Positions 1 through 13,108 of a DNA stretch of 64,000 nt are shown one piece after another. Source of the DNA: Priapulus caudatus (taxonomy: Eukaryota; Priapulida; Priapulimorpha; Priapulimorphida; Priapulidae); NCBI RefSeq assembly GCF_000485595.1, contig NW_014577136.1, positions 24,902 to 88,901 on the forward strand, in the 5' to 3' direction. Numbering within the stretch: the stretch's first letter is position 1; every line of letters starts with the position of its first letter. Below the pieces are notes generated by a model. That model had not been told where the DNA came from. It worked only from the letters and a program-made list of their open reading frames with translations, and did not search any database. Position numbers and translations under genes: made by a program.

Positions 1-1980
1 GCTAGTCAACCCATGCGCTGTATAGCCGTTTGGCAGAATTCATCAGGCTGGTTGATGCGTGGCTAAATATAGAGTAGAAGTAGAAGTAGAAGTACTCGTA
101 GCGACTAGCGACCCCATACTAGTTTGACAATAGGGTTTTTGGAGGGATTTAGCATGTTTATGCTGCATAGGTTCTATATTTATTATACGTCGCAGAGTCT
201 CCTAATCCGATGGACGGACCATATAGCTAGACGTGTGCAAGCCAGCCAAGGATATCATGGGTCGCAGCACCCAAAAGTGTGCTGTGTCCACTTGACTTAT
301 CGAGGCTCCATGCCTTCGGCTACTTGCAGCCTGGAGGTCAATAATTATATGGGCTGTGTTCATTTTTATCCAACAGGAATCCTGTCTTTGTAAAATGTAA
401 ATGTATTGTATGTATTCACAGACCGAATCCTACACTCACCATGAACAAACTATGAACCCAACATTATTTATATCATAGCAATTATCAGCTCAATGGACCT
501 GCACTGAGAAAGAGATGAAAACAATTCCGTTGAACAGCTGTATAGAGCATGGCCAACCTATATAGACAGGATTGGAGGGTCGGGCATGGATGGTCTTGTT
601 CTCGCACTTGTCCTGGTCCATGTTATTCCATGTCTCGGGCATGTCTTTTGCACATTGGCGTTTTACTTCGTTGTATCTGATGAGAAAACTCGCTCTCTTC
701 GGCAGCTCGGCATTGTCTAACATCATGGTTGATCGCTAAAAGTTAGTGGCCGCTCTTTCTATTTGAATACAACGGTTAGCCGTCAAAGCGTGCGATAAAT
801 GTCTCTTGGTTGTTGTGCTCCTCGAAAAAGTGTTGTAGTGTGCCGGCATCAACGTAGTAGCTGTTGAACGGACTATATTATGCAGATCGGATGGAATCAT
901 GTCCGGAAAGTGATTGCAGATCAAGTAGATAAACGAATGTGAGGTCTATTTGCTCGTTTAAATGCTATAATTATAAATATAAAATGCTAGTATACTCTCT
1001 AGCATAATGCTGACAACTCCGACCTCCGGATGGCCGGTGTGTTCAATGTTACCAAGCCCTCGATAATTTCCCGTTATGGCGGTTGGGGCCGGTGCTAATT
1101 TCATGTTACTGTTGCAGGGTTACAAATGACAGGACCACACATATAGAGGTATAGGGGTTAGCATAAAATATTTATTTTATGTATATGAGATCTTTGGTCT
1201 CAGACGTATATGTTGCGACCATAGATTTGTGCCAGCACAATGTCTCATATATATATGAATTTTGACAATTTCAGATGTTTATAACGATTATTGAATCTGT
1301 GTGATATTGTGTATTTATCTTGATAATGGCATGTTAAATCGCATCGTCTCGCTTATCACAATAAAAAGTTTTTGACCCATCGCGGGTATTGGGAATCACC
1401 AAGAGTGACAAGATGTAAATATCAAATTTTCGGGAACTCTGCTGCTGTTTATCCTTGGTTTCAATTAAACTGTTAATAATACATTGTCGCAGGTCCTTTA
1501 GCCAAGTGCGTTTCTTGAACAGATATGCGCTAGCCCAGAACTTTCACTCTTATTTTGGATGTCTGATAAGCTACCAACTTGGAATGGTAGCAAGCTGACC
1601 TTTTGCTACAATGTTTTACCCCCCCCCCAAACTGCATTCATCACTTGTTGAGCTAACAGACAGGGTTGTATAATTCGATCGCATTATAATTATGTAATCA
1701 CAAATTTTTTGCGTCTTGTGGATTTTCATTGCGTGAAATGAGGATTGCTAATGTATCACTTATTGGTTTAGTAAAGAGAAACCACTTGTGGTTCTTATGA
1801 TGATCACTTATCTTTAATCATGTTCCAATGGCTTGCAGCATATAAATACAAGTGAGTTGTAATTATAACTGATAACTATTACCGGCGCATAAGTGTCGTT
1901 GCTCGCCTCATTCTTTGTAGAATTCAATAGTATTTAATTAATTGAACCCTATCTGAATTCATGGGTAAACATTGTAAATT
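1..1980. other. AT-rich stretch, no recognised gene
   Basis: I see no conserved protein, splice-consistent exon or RNA gene here. The most protein-like reading is a 78-codon minus-strand frame at 490-726. It has no homology I recognise and no clear exon borders. A run of nine C at 1620-1629 and short AT-rich tracts are the only low-complexity features. Confidence 0.5.
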
Positions 1981-1982
1981 CA

Positions 1983-2178
1983 GGGGGAGTAGTGCTACAG
2001 GATTTTGCTCACCAGGGGGGGTCTAACCCGTATACCCCCAAACTTGAGCACGCGAAGTCGCCGGGGGCGCGTCATAGTGGAAAATTTTGGGAAATTAGAC
2101 CCCTTCAGATGCGTTTTCTGCGCGATGCAGGGGGGGGGTCCGAGACCCTGCCGACCCCCCCCCTGTACACGCCCCTGT
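1983..2178 (+). repeat. Interspersed GC-rich MITE-like repeat, copy 1
   Basis: The block ends in a CAGGGGCG-type terminus (read as CGCCCCTG on the plus strand near 2170) and carries runs of G and C around the phrase GCGTTTTCTGCGCGA. The same arrangement recurs near 6320-6440 and, in reverse orientation, at 61960-62140. It has no coding capacity, so this is a dispersed non-autonomous element. The ends resemble CAG-ended DNA transposon derivatives, but I could not define a target-site duplication. Confidence 0.6.
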
Positions 2179-2289
2179 GATATACTTCTCATAATTATTG
2201 TGAAACTTAATTTTCTATGCAGCAACTTTTCCTAGAGACCTGGCAGTATTGATGCGGTCGGTGCGAATCTAGAACACGTTTTGTCACCT

Positions 2290-3600
2290 TAAAAAATTCG
2301 TAAATCGGGTTTTGCCGCCAATGACACTTATAGTCGTCTTGTGGCTTTGGACTCGCCTACCACGCCGTCCGTCGTCATGGTCGCGGAAACTTTATTTCAA
2401 CACGCGTGCGCGCTAACTTGGGCGCGGCGCGATCGCCTGCACCCGGCGGCGGGACTCAGACACTATGCAATATCCTTTTCGCCGGTTGTGCTTTAACAAC
2501 GGGTACTCCGTGGAGCAGTTACGGCTTGCCCTAGGGCAGTCGAATGCTGATCACGGGACGGCGATAATGGCGCGTCCTAACCTCGTTCTCTGGCGGGGTT
2601 GCGTCCGGTCATGCATGCGCGCCTCGGCCGTGTGTGGAACACCGCGAGGTCGCCGACGATAAGAGAATGCCCTCCGCGCTTTCGATCTCACGCTTGCTGA
2701 CCGAGAACGTCAAAGATGTTCATGGCTTCGCTCTGCAGCATGATCTGCCTGCGTAACGTTCCGCGTACGCATTCACGTGCTGTTACATTCGAGATCTATG
2801 TGTGCGACTACCTCAAGGAGATGGGCGATCGACCACGACAGCCGCACTCATCTTACCTTGCTCCCATGATGCATCGGATACCACATCGCAACGGAATCGC
2901 GGCTGATTCGCTCGTCCGCTGCAGCGCGGCGTCACTGCCCGAACTCGTGGGCCGCAGCTGGCCTTGGATATTGCGAATCTCTGGCACTTGCTAGACACGC
3001 GATCGATCCTCTCTGGCTGCTGTCTTCGGCGGTCGCGAGTATTATTTCTCTCATACATCGGGCCATGATCAACTACCAGCGGAGACCGTCTTCGCTTTCC
3101 TGCGGCATCGCTGTTCGGGTTCCTCTCGGCGAACCGTGGCTCCGTCTCGCGTGCCTGATCCCAGGTCGATAATGCGACGTTAAGTCATCGGACTTTGTTC
3201 GGAATGCCATACGTTTCAAAAACAACAGGCTATGCTTCATCTGCATGTTTGCGAGAGGCTAGAGTGCTGTGCCCTGCGTGTGTCCCCGTTGGGCATCATC
3301 AATCGGGAGCCGCCGATTGCTCTATGTAAGCTCACGGCGATAAATACAGGATGATGCCTATTTCTCTCACAGGGATGCATTTTCGAAGGATTAGATTTAC
3401 TGATAAAATCCATCTAATGAAACTTAGCTGTTTTGACTGGAGATTGACACTCGCAGTATGTGAAAATACGTTGGAAAATACCGTGAAAATATGAAAAAAA
3501 CATACACGAGAGTGCTAGTAAACTAATTAATTGTATCCGACGACGAGAGTCGGCCGGGGAATTACTTATGGTTTCATTTGTCTGTACAGCCGCCGGGCGC
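2290..3600. other. GC-rich non-repetitive stretch, no gene recognised
   Basis: Base composition shifts to GC-rich with many CpG between about 2340 and 3180, in contrast to the AT-rich flanks. Open frames on both strands (for example 2716-2994 plus and 2813-3058 minus) overlap one another, as expected from GC-rich sequence, and resemble no family I know. It could be an exon or CpG island of a gene off the left edge, or an old repeat. Confidence 0.35.
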
Positions 3601-3625
3601 TCGCGTCTGCCGCAGCGAGATTTTT

Positions 3626-5040
3626 TCCCTTTCCGTTCTTATAACTCGACCTCCTAATTGAGACTCTTAGCACTCGAACCAAGACTTGGTCTACTTACCA
3701 ATTCTTGCGGGAAGGTGGGCAGGATGTGCCGGTCGCCTACCTAACGCAGGTCTCACTAGCTGACCTTATATTTGAGACCTTTTCCTGATTGATCATATTG
3801 TCCCTTCGCCCTTGTAAACTCGGGCCCTAATTACTAGCGCTGCACGAAGCGAGTTATGATCCTGTGCTATACTTTACACATCTTGGGGGAAGGTGGGCAG
3901 CGTACAAACACCTAGGGAGTCCACTCGCCGACTTTATTTGCACCTTTAACTTGACCTAGACTCTATTTCCTTCCGCTTCTATAACTCGGCTCGCCTAATT
4001 GACCTATGCTAGCGACTACCAAACTTGAGTTATCACTTACAATGACTTAAGGCTGTTGTAAGAGAAGCGCTTGCGCAGCGTACCCAAAAAACCAGGGTCA
4101 GGGCGACCTTTTATTGACTTTACCTTGAACCTGCCTGATGTATATTTTCCCTTCGGCTCTATAACGCTACGGCCCCTAAATATAGACTAGCGCGCTACCA
4201 AACCAGGCTGCACTACGACCTTTATATTTAGACCGATTTCACCTTTGACCTTTATGCATATGTTCCCTTTCTGCTCTATAACTCGAAACGTCCCTAATTG
4301 AGCTAGCGCTACAGAACTTTGCGTCATACTTACACATCTTGGGGGAGAAGGTGTGTCGCGTACCAAAACCGAGGTTCACTAGCACCTTTATTTGACCTAT
4401 TACCTATGACCTTCATCATATTTCCTTTCACTGCGTATAACTCTGGGCCCTAATTGACCTAGGGCTACCAAACTTAGTATACTGTACACATCTGGGTGGA
4501 GAATTGTGTCGTCGTCGTAACCTCAGAAACCAGCCCGTCACTGCCGGCTTTTTCTTTGACCTGCACCTTGACATTTGATTCATATTGTCCCTTGCCTGAC
4601 TCTATAACTCGGGCCGTGATTGACCTATGGTCGTGACCGTAATCTTGGAAATAATACTTACAACGCAATCTTGGCGAAGGACCGCGTGTGCTCACGTACA
4701 AAGAAACGGCACATCCTTTATTTTGACAAATAAATAGACCTTGGACCTTGAACTTGCATAATATTCCCTTCGCTCTATGAGAACTCGGCCCTAATTGACC
4801 TAGGGCTACCGAAACTTGGGTCTCCCCTACTACTTACACATCTTGGGAGAATTGTGTGTCGCGTACCAAAAACCAGGTCACTGGCGGGCATTTAGATTAT
4901 AGATCCTTGATCCTTGGGTCTTTGATCATATTTCCCGTTCCGCCTCTATAACTCGGCCCCTAATGTGACCAATACGGCGAGCCAACTTCGATATATAATT
5001 ACCTTACAACATCTTGCGGCGAGAACACGGGGCGAACTGT
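3626..5040. repeat. Degenerate ~160-bp satellite, about nine units
   Basis: A phrase close to CCCTTCGCTCTATAACTCGG followed by CCCTAATTGACC recurs near 3626, 3801, 3965, 4148, 4263, 4421, 4587, 4764 and 4931. Spacing is mostly 158-183 bp, with one short 115-bp unit. Other shared phrases per unit are CTTACACATCTTGGGGGAGAA, split differently in each copy, and CGCGTACCAAAACC. Units differ mainly by one-base insertions, a pattern more like uncorrected read errors than substitution decay. No coding potential. Confidence 0.8.
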
Positions 5041-6319
5041 AGTTTGGCCAATGCCCTTCTAGATTTATGGAAAGTATACATTTATGCTGACAAATTAAAT
5101 AGAGAAAAACTGATTTAGCAGACAAAGCCCCTCTAGCTCCTAGTGATATACTCATATATTTAAGCGGCTAAATAAACTGAGAATGATACGCATCGTGTAT
5201 GTGTATTTTCATGTCAGGATGATTTACAGATTTGTTATCAGCGTTTACTATTTTGCGAACAGGTGAGCATTGCTTCATTTTAGTACAATTGGGTACTTTT
5301 CGAATTCTCATACGTTTTTGCTTTGCCTCGAAGATTCATTGCACAGTCTCTCTTGGGTGGGAATCGCTCGCTGCATTGCATTGATCGATTTCATCGTGTC
5401 CGCACCCTATAAGGCGACTCTCTGAAGAAAGCAGAGAGATGACGTAGCCATCAGCGGAGATCGTCTGGGAATATAGGGCAACATGAGGATTAAGGACATC
5501 TAGAGGCCCAGGAGGCAAGGCCGTTGTGTTTCTAAGAAACTGCCGCACATGATGAACAACAGGCCGGTCTAACGCGGTAACGCGCAATAAAATGCTTGGG
5601 CCAGCTAGGCTTATTACGTGGATAGGCGAGCCCGGCGAGTCAGATAGCCACCACATGAGTTGAGATCTCGGTCTGGGCGGCATGCCCTCCCGTGAAAATT
5701 TGAAAAATCTACAAAGGCAAATGCCGTTGGGGCTCTTCGTTGCATTCTGAGCATTGTGATTTTAGCACAAAAAGTCGTGTGTTTTTCACTGTAATTTGTG
5801 AGAAAAAAGAACAGTTGCATCGAATGTTGAAAGATTATGTGGCCTCATACACACATAAAGACAATGTAAAATATTCAATACCTAATGCCATACCAAAGAA
5901 CCTCCAAATTTATCTTTTTCACTTGAACAGTCGAATAATCTTTGCGCTACAATAGCTTCCTTGAGATACCAATTTCCCATTCAAGACTTTGCCATTTTAC
6001 AACTCTTGTACTTTGAGGTACCTGCAGCTCACAAAAGATTGACTTGTTTTAAATTTCGTCTGCATGAATACGCCCGCTGCGGACCACGGGCAAAGACTCG
6101 CTCCGCTCAATATAACTGCGCGGCATTGCTCGCCTGCGTTAGCGAATCAGGAGTGAGACGGCGGCGTCAGACAGAAGGAAAAGTGTGCCAGCAGTTCTGT
6201 AGAATCATAAAATGTTTATAGCCTACAGAGTGACCTGCAGCGGGCGTGTAACAGCGCAAATTTGGTCACCCAGGGGCTGCGGAGTACTAACCGGTAAGGA
6301 CATAGCTGTTACGTTGGCG
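5041..6319. other. No recognised gene
   Basis: Contains a 115-codon minus-strand frame at 5336-5683 and shorter overlapping frames around 5614-6221. None shows a family motif or convincing splice borders. The GC-rich part near 6060-6180 is unannotatable from sequence alone. Confidence 0.4.
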
Positions 6320-6440
6320 AGCACTCGCGAAGGGGGGGTCTGGCTGTAATTTTGAAAATTAGACTCGTTTCTTGCATTTTCTGCGATGAGCAGGGGGGTG
6401 CTGGACCCCCTGGACCCCCGCCTCCCTCTGTACATGCCCG
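6320..6440 (+). repeat. Interspersed GC-rich MITE-like repeat, copy 2
   Basis: Shares with 1983-2178 the order: G-run and TCTG, an AAAATTAGAC stretch, a TTTTCTGCG motif, then GGGGGG and CCCCCTGGACCCCC before a TGTACA motif. It is shorter and more diverged than the other two copies. The orientation is the same as copy 1. Confidence 0.5.
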
Positions 6441-7134
6441 CTGCACCTGACCTTCATCTGGGACCCTGGTCTCCGCTTATTAGGGGCCTAGCAGGGGAGG
6501 GACGGACATGCGGCCCCGTACTATGTATGCGGTCGACGATATTATCTACAGAGGTTTTAATGAAGATGCGTACGGCGCTCCACGTGGGCTGGCGGCGCGG
6601 TCTAGATGCTATCTCCAAAACTCCCGCCGCCTGGCGGCGCCTCTTGTTGCTACGGGGCAGTTCTTGGTGCGGTACCGTATGGCATGTCTTTACATCAACC
6701 TCTATGACCCGCTCCGCGTGCCCGTGGCCGACGCCGGCACGCTCGTGCGAGCACGGTGGCGTGGGCGTGGCCGTGCCAGTAGTTTACCACGTTAGCTAAA
6801 TCCTACGTATACTTGCCCCTGCTGCCCCTCCCGCCCCCTCAAGCGCCCCCCCGTAGTCAAGACTGGGAATGTACGCTCTGACCCAAAACATGTCGCTGCA
6901 CAATGTTTCGCTTCCCGCTGATACGCGATTCGCGCGCCCGCCCTCCATCGGGCGCTGTGCTGAATTTCGTTATAGCGGTGCAGGCGCGAGATCGCTGACA
7001 TGGTGGTACAGACACCCGCAGGTCGCGTGCGCCAGTCCCGCGGAAGTGCGCGGCTTAAGCCGCTTCTTCGCGCGGGAATCGGTGGGTAACAACGCATCTT
7101 TGGCGCGCTTGGATTAACACGTAATATATACATA
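6441..7134. other. CpG-rich block with uncharacterised open frames
   Basis: A 95-codon plus-strand frame (6508-6795, ATG to TAG) and a 113-codon minus frame (6792-7133) meet tail to tail here. The plus frame has GC-rich third positions and a hydrophobic, tyrosine-containing centre, so it is somewhat protein-like. I recognise no family. It may be a lone exon, a CpG island or a chance frame in GC-rich DNA. Confidence 0.25.
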
Positions 7135-7190
7135 TTTCAGGAGTTAATACAAAGGACAAAGAGTCTGTCTTTATTAACTCTTTGCACTCG
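7135..7190. repeat. Degenerate short palindrome, ATCAGGAGT-type family
   Basis: A CAGGAGTTAATA stretch is followed by TTTATTAACTCTTTG, an imperfect inverted repeat resembling the palindromes at 49421-49465 and 56317-56352. This is the most decayed member of that group. Confidence 0.4.
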
Positions 7191-10075
7191 ATATAATAGT
7201 ACGGCCAAAAAGACGCGCTATAGATTATTGAAAGATTTTGGTTACGGAAAATTATGCGCCGTGGAAAAAAGGCCGCGGCGAAGTGGGGTCGCGCCCGGTT
7301 TCCCGACGCCGCTTTGGCCTTGTCTATACATATATAGAGGATATAGTACGTGCATATTAAACCTGACGATATTGCCCACGATCACTAATTCAAGGCCGCC
7401 GTGATATGCTTCAGTTACAACTGATGGTTGGATACACATGGATCTGCATGCTATAGTAGGGCATGGATGCTTCGATATTTCACAGCACAAATGGCTATGG
7501 GCGTTTGTGATTTCATTCACGAAATCATATCTACTATCCCAGGGGCGGCAAGACAGCGTTTACAGACAGGGGGATGTTGTAAAACGGTTGGTTTGGTATC
7601 AAGACATGTCAGGGGACCTCCCTGATCACTTTCAGGTGGACTACCCTTGAACTGCATTTGCTGCTGCGAAAAATGGTGAAATGTCTTGAATTAGAACCTC
7701 TGTTCAACCATTGTGTGTGGTATCATAGTAAAGGGAATTTAAATCTCGTTACAAGGATGCATACCACATTTAATTTGACTATTGGGTGATGATTTGCATA
7801 ACAATTTTAGCGCCAAAAAAAGATGTGAATTGTTTGACCATGTTTCTTCCCAAATACTGAATTGCCGCCACAAAATTTAACATCATTTCTTTCATATAGT
7901 TCAAAATTCTTTCTAGTACAAGAATTGAAACTTTCAGTAAACTGCCATGGTATGGGCAATATTGTGGTAAAAATGACAAGTGTTCATTGCTTTTCGAACA
8001 AAAGTTATAAGTGTCCAAAGTTAAACACTTTTGCTATACGTTTAATTTAAGAATGTGTATCAGCTTTGCTTCCTAAATCACCATCCGATGTCTGGACTAT
8101 ATTTAAGCTACTGATATTTACCCACCACTTCGCAGTTGTGGATAATATGCATAGTAACCATTCTGAATCATTGAAACGGTTTTAGGCATACCTATCGACT
8201 GCATGGGTCATTTTCTCTGCTGGGTTGTGGATCACACCATCATCGAACATGTGATGTGAAAGCCTTATCATGATATATACCTATTTGTATACTATATATT
8301 ATAGCAAGTAAAAGGTCACCCACACGAACATCCATGCTAGATAAAAACAAAGTCAAGAGATATAGCGACAATAAGGGTATTTAAAAGGTTATTAATGACG
8401 GAGGCTTTCGAGGATTACACCTTACTATTCAGGTCAGCAGACATTGAATAGAATCAAAAATAATCAAAACAAACAATGCGTCAAAAATGGAATTGATTCA
8501 CACAATTTCGCGCGTTGCCCATGAATAGCCAGCGGACGACATAGTATATATACACGCACAAAAAACACACACAGACAGAGACACACACACAACACGGCGT
8601 TGGGCTCCACGAGGTCGTAGGTTGTCGGAAACGTTGCGAGTACTTGCAACTTTTATTCATGAATAAGGTCTGGTGCGCCTCACCGCGGCCTCGCAGTAAC
8701 TCAGGCAGAATTGTATATACGGGATTCATTTACATGCGTTGTCGAGACTTACTAACCCTCATGTTAGCGCAATTGGAACTTGCTCGCTTTAATTATTGGC
8801 CAAAATTTACTATATTGCATGGCGAAACAACGCTCACCTTCCGCGGATAGGTTTGTTGGAACAACCTAAGATTATTCGCGGCTCATTTCCATGGTTTTCC
8901 GGTTGCTGACCAAGTTATTAACCGACCGGATCACCCACATGATGACGTCGCGTGTGTGTGGCTGGCCAACGACACCATACTTACAATAGCTCACGTGCGC
9001 CAGAATGACCTGAGCTAGAAATTAATTTCTGAGGGTGCGTTGTTTAAAACCAAGGGAACCGGGCATGAACGTAAACTTTAAACTACGTGTGATTTTGAGC
9101 TCCGTTTGCTTCGTTGGTTCTGTGTGTTCTCGTGTGTGTGTAGTGGTGGGTCGGATGGTGCGTGCTGTGCGTGCGTTGCGTGCGTGCCGTGTTCTCTTTG
9201 TCGTCGCGTATTCATGGCCAACGCGCTACGCGGAATTGTTCTGTTGATCATTTCATTTTTGATATCCTTTAACGGCATTGTATTTGTTTTGATTATTTGA
9301 TTCTATTCAATGTCTGGCCCGTTGACCTGATGAGCGATGTAATCTCGAAAGCTCGCCAATTAAACTTTAAACACCCTTATTCTATACCTTGACTTTCTTT
9401 ATATATATATATATATATATATATGTGAGTGTATGTACATATATACACTTACCTATTTCCGTCTCTGCGTGCATGTCCATTCCTCCCAAATGATTTGTGT
9501 GATGAGGTATCGGCTCATGGACCGGGCTAAGTCTTATATCAAGAGTGTATCAAGAATCTCTTGCTTGTATCTGTTTATATGCTCATTGAACCTTGAACGA
9601 CCCTGACTGGATAAGTTCCCTTATCAGAAACCACACAAGAGCGATTTATGGTGTTTAAACAAGAAGTGCAGGTGTTGTTTTTTATGTTTATGTCTGAAAG
9701 ATAGTATTTTGCCAATGGTGTAAGGGAGAATAATCTGTAAAAGTGACTCGTGAAGAAATTAGAAGAATAAAAAGAGAAGGAATTAACACCCAAGGATGCC
9801 AGATTGGATAAATAAAAAAATTGCCTTATTGACTGACCTTGGCTGACTACATGTTCACAAATACTGTCACTATGTGATGCGTTATTTGAGAAACACTTTT
9901 CTATTTATCTATATATCTATCTGTATCAGCAAATTTCCCCAGTAATTTCAGAAGCCACGTTGTTTATGGACAGGGGAGGACCCAAGAAGTGGTCATATCG
10001 ATCGGAGTTATAATTACACGTGTCATAAGTGGTCCAACACACGGGTATACTCGAATAGTCTATAGACATATATAC
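7191..10075. other. Intergenic, no gene recognised
   Basis: AT-rich with scattered short open frames on both strands, none conserved. Small microsatellites occur: CA-rich at 8560-8592 (minus sense GT), GTGCGTGC at 9156-9185, and (TA)n at 9401-9424. Nothing else stands out. Confidence 0.5.
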
Positions 10076-10857
10076 ATCAGGAGTAGATAATAGGAAAGGA
10101 GTGTGACTTCAATAAACAAGGGAAATTCGTCATTTACTAGCCTTAGAATACTTACGATTTACTACGCGTAACTCAACCAACTTGAGCTCAAATCGTACAC
10201 AGTACATTCGCCTATATAGCATCGTGCGAAATCGTTTCCTCGTATACACCAGCAATCTGGAGATACAGACTAAAACGTACGTACGACACGATTATCCATT
10301 CTTTGGCCATCAATCCGAACGTATTCCCCGCCGAACTTGAAACAAAAGGCAGCTACTAACGCACTCTTGCTCACTCGGCAAGGCGGTGTGGCTCGCTGGG
10401 AGATTGGAGCTGGAGCTGCTGCTGATTGCGGTAGGCGTGCGTGCGTGCGGGGCATACCAGCTGTATGCCGGTATGCCGGTATGTAGCTGTATGCCGGGTC
10501 AAAGGTTATCTCGCCGAGTGTTGCGTCGATGTCCAATCTCCCAGCGAGCCATACCACCTCGCCGAGTGAGCAAGAGTGCGTTAGTAGCTGCCTTTTGTTT
10601 CGAGTTCGGCGGGGAATACGTTTGGATTGATGGCCAAAGAATGGATAATCGTGTCGTACGGTTTAGTCTGTATCTCCGGATTGCTGGTGTATACGAGTAA
10701 ACGATTTCGCACGATGCTAGGCAAATGTACTATGTACGATTTGAGCTCAAGTTGGTTGAGTTACGCGTAGTAAATCATAGGTATTCTAAGGCTAGTAAAT
10801 GACGAATTTTCCCTTGTTTATTGAAGTCACACTCCTTCCCTATTATCTACTCCTGAT
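10076..10857. mobile_element. Large palindromic fold-back element (~780 bp)
   Basis: Positions 10076-10407 and 10533-10857 are near-perfect reverse complements of each other, separated by a 125-bp unpaired loop. The outer ends are ATCAGGAGTAGATAATAG and its complement CTATTATCTACTCCTGAT, with TA next to each end. This fits a TA-target (Tc1/mariner-like) fold-back or a head-to-head dimer of a MITE. Open frames on both arms (10270-10557 minus, 10386-10700 plus) simply mirror each other and are not genes. Small palindromes at 49421, 56317, 56469 and inside 19738-19988 share the same terminal motif. Confidence 0.85.
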
Positions 10858-13108
10858 ATACATACATGTATATAGTCTGGAGGATACTAGGAGAATTTAT
10901 ATGATGATGGATATTAGCTTCACCTTTGAAGGCATTTCACATCCAACAGGTCTGGGGAGAACCCTAAAATGGATGGATGGATGGATAGATATATATAGAT
11001 AGCGAGATAAGTGGATAGATAGACTTTAGTGGTGATAACCCACACTGTACTGTGTAGGTATACACATCATTCATAAAGGTAAGAATATTTAAGTTTATAA
11101 TATCGTTATTGATTTACTGTTATTTCTGATAAACGGTAATTTTAGTGATGAAATTTCCTCCCAGACCGCTATTGTAAAACGCGATAGCATTAGGTATTAC
11201 ATAAATGTGCCCTGTTTCATACGTTTTCATGATACAGCTATAAGAAGGCACATTTTTTAGGCAAGTATGAAGAATACTAAAGTAGAAAATATGATAACTT
11301 ATGCACAAGAGTGTGCAATTCATTCACATTTATTTTTCTTTACAGTTTACACGTAATCAAGTAACATATTTTTGTAGTAAACCAAGTGCCATACAAAGAC
11401 TTAATTATCATTCATCTCATAATCATAGATACATATAAGTTATGCAGGGTCAGTTTATTGCAGCTTATATTTTGTCACATAGATAATACATGGAAATTAT
11501 CTGTCATCATCGGAAAACGTAACTGCCAAAGATTTTAATTTAGGTTTAATTAGGCGATGCTTTTCTGTGGTTGTTTGATGGGGACTTTGGTTGATGTATT
11601 TTATGTATCCATTTTACTTTCAGTAGCAGCTAAATATATACTGATACATGCGGTAACATGTAGTCACTTAATTACCTATGTGTTATTTACCTATGTAGTA
11701 CAAACGTACATAGCTTTTTACCTGTTGTTATTGATACGCTCGTGTAAGTTTAACCAGAGGTTATAACTATTAGCAGTGCGTTTCTTCAACAGTAAGTTAT
11801 TGGAGAGAAAAGTGCTCATCTCAAATGACATTCCTTTCTCAAAATGGCTGGATAATGATCTGTGCTGCTACAGCACTACACCTAGAGTAAGAGTCGTGAC
11901 GTGTTCACTACTCTTAGCTCGTGTAGAATGTGCAGTAATTCTGTATGTGTGATAACGTGCTACTAGTCGCCACTGAAGAGTCTGTGTTTTATAAAGTTCT
12001 CTTTTATAAATATCCAAAAACGGATGTTTATTCTACTTTTAACAGCAGGCTGTTTGATGTTTTTGGGCGAATGGGTGTGCAGGGCCATAGCTAGTGAGGA
12101 GGAACATTCCACAACCGCCATTCCAATGTAGATGCCATTATACACATTGATGTGCTGATGTGCTGATGGCTACAGTCAGCTGCCAAGCACACAAAGCGCA
12201 CATATATATGGCTTTGTTCCCCCTTCCCCCTGGGAAAAACGAGTTAGCTACGTCCTGAGTATGTGGCATGAAATTGACAAACTGTATTGTCCTGCTGTGT
12301 GTAATATCTGTATAAAGCGCTGGTCTTAGAATGCCATCGCTAAAGGTAGATGAAGATGAAAGATTATACGAATACGTGCCATTTTTTGCTGCTACTGTGT
12401 GTGTTCGTGGCAAGTGCATTGCATGCCCATATATGCATACCCTGTATGCACAACCTACGTATACTGTAGTAACCAATGAAATATAATATAAATGTAAAAA
12501 ATTAAAAAAATTATTGCAGCTAGGATACTGTATCGATGAAATTTCGAATGAGTTTAGTTGAATAGGTGAACTTTTCATGGCTATAAGTGGGATGTGTGTG
12601 TCTATGGTTTGAACATCTCCACCCAAACTACGCCTATTGTTGTAGTATTTCTTCTTTTGTACTCTGATAATGAAACATAGCTTGGTTAATGGTGCAACAA
12701 CTGTAAAGCAAGTATGAAGTAAATCTGTTACAGTTACAACTGTATTGAATGTTATACAAAGTAATGTACGTATATGCATGTACACATTGGTGGTATTAAA
12801 AATGACTAGCAATGTATATGACTATTTCTGTTACAAAATGCAACTGCAGATAACTTATTTCTGTACAAGATGTTGGCAAGATAGCATGATTAATAATGAA
12901 TTACTGCATAGCCTAATCCCAAAATAACAGTTTCTTCCTATTCCGGATGCTTTTACTCTACAAAGCCAAGACCATCACCTCGCTCATTATACATCTTTAT
13001 AATCATGCATGTGTCATTACTGTGTACACACATAGCAACGTACTGATAATGTGCTCATGACTGAATAGAAGTTGCTGCTCGAGTGTTTCTGAGTCATTTC
13101 CAACATAT
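10858..13108. other. 3' flank of EFCAB2 homologue, no confirmed gene
   Basis: This AT-rich region lies downstream of the minus-strand EFCAB2 stop codon. It contains a 224-codon minus-strand open frame (12138-12812), long for AT-rich DNA but without any motif I recognise. It could be untranslated trailer of EFCAB2 or a chance frame. A GGAT/AGAT-rich microsatellite lies at 10969-11025. Confidence 0.4.

Noticed and set aside
10270-10700. Two ~100-codon genes on opposite strands
   Set aside because: They are mirror images created by the palindrome and have no independent support.
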